Source: Saccoglossus kowalevskii
Lineage: Eukaryota > Hemichordata > Enteropneusta > Harrimaniidae
Length of the DNA stretch: 35,113 bases
Assembly: GCF_000003605.2 (NCBI RefSeq)
Contig: NW_003133348.1
Location: 96,856-131,968 of the forward strand
Reading direction: 5' to 3'
The notes under the pieces were generated by a model. It was not told the DNA's origin, made no database searches, and saw only the letters and a list, made by a program, of their open reading frames with translations. This document shows positions 34,561 to 35,113 of the stretch, one piece after another (the stretch's first letter is position 1; the number at the start of each line of letters is the position of its first letter). A program made the position numbers and the translations under genes.

Positions 34561-35113
34561 AATCAACGATTTTCAGATCAACAATCTGTGTCATTCTAGC
34601 TATTGCGCTAAGCAATTTGTTTGTGGTTGGAAGCAACATGTAGTTGACTATGATATATACACAAGTCAGGTGTGATTTCTACAGGTCATTGGCACATTGT
34701 CTTTCTATTCAAAAGGAGTTATGTAACACACGTACACTGATGGAGCTGCAGGAAAACTGGCCAAATTCACAGTATTACTATGTTAAAGTACGACAACTCA
34801 GACGTTACGACAGTTAATAGCCTGTAGGGGTTATGGTTCTATTAAACTAGCACCTTATCCTTGTAGCCATCCTTTAACTATCAGTAAATGACAGCGGTAT
34901 GTCTACAATCAAAATTTAATTTTAACAATACCTTAAATGCAATTTTTGCCATTCATGACATAATGGTGACATTTTGTGAAAGTCAATGTGATACCTTGTT
35001 GTAAAGAAATACAGAGAATACTGTGAACCAGTTCAATTGTGTCAGTGACGATATAATAATATGTCGCAACATTTTTTCTTCACAATATTGTAAAATCATG
35101 AACATTTTTAGCA
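34561..35113. other. Right end, nothing recognised
   Basis: AT-rich sequence with no recognisable exon, RNA gene or repeat. Confidence 0.4.

Noticed and set aside
1-35113. CRISPR arrays, operons, prophage or bacterial islands
   Set aside because: The intron-exon structure, ADAMTS domains and repeat types show animal nuclear DNA; tandem arrays here lack spacer-repeat structure.

Overview
The window looks like a piece of an animal nuclear genome, probably a marine invertebrate. It is AT-rich and intron-rich, with GT-AG introns, many short dispersed repeats, minisatellites and one run of assembly Ns. Hemichordates, lancelets, echinoderms and molluscs carry similar repeats; I cannot name the species from sequence alone.

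One protein-coding gene is readable, on the minus strand. Thirteen exons between 21291 and 454 join with matching codon phases into about 511 residues of a secreted ADAMTS metalloprotease. In order they encode the end of the propeptide with a furin site, the zinc catalytic domain (HELGH...H, Met-turn), the disintegrin-like domain, the first thrombospondin type 1 repeat, the cysteine-rich domain and the start of the spacer. Wording around the active site ([30 protein letters not shown]) points to the ADAMTS9/ADAMTS20 (GON-1) subgroup. The gene is cut at both sides: the signal peptide and most of the propeptide would lie beyond 21291 (no such exon was recognised up to 35113), and the rest of the spacer and the C-terminal repeats lie left of position 1.

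Layout by coordinate: 1-453 intron with a MITE-like element and a GC-rich hairpin; 454-8000 eleven... more exactly the ten 3'-side exons (spacer start up to the active site) with short introns, one of them mostly a palindromic 61-bp tandem repeat; 7984-16169 an 8.2-kb intron with an inverted pair of tRNA-derived SINE-like sequences; 16170-21291 the three remaining exons found (catalytic N-terminal part and propeptide end) plus intron; 21292-35113 probable upstream intron or flank without recognisable genes, holding a 66-bp minisatellite around the N gap, a G-quadruplex-prone tract, MITE fragments and a 70-74 bp minisatellite. (The exact division is ten exons between 454 and 16300 and three between 17920 and 21291.)

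The most unusual points are a catalytic exon that begins exactly with a consensus 5' splice site directly after its acceptor (the sequence form of a recursive splice site), complementary repeat copies in the introns flanking two catalytic exons, the inverted SINE-like pair, and the palindromic minisatellite filling an intron. I found no convincing evidence of a wholly new multi-gene system.
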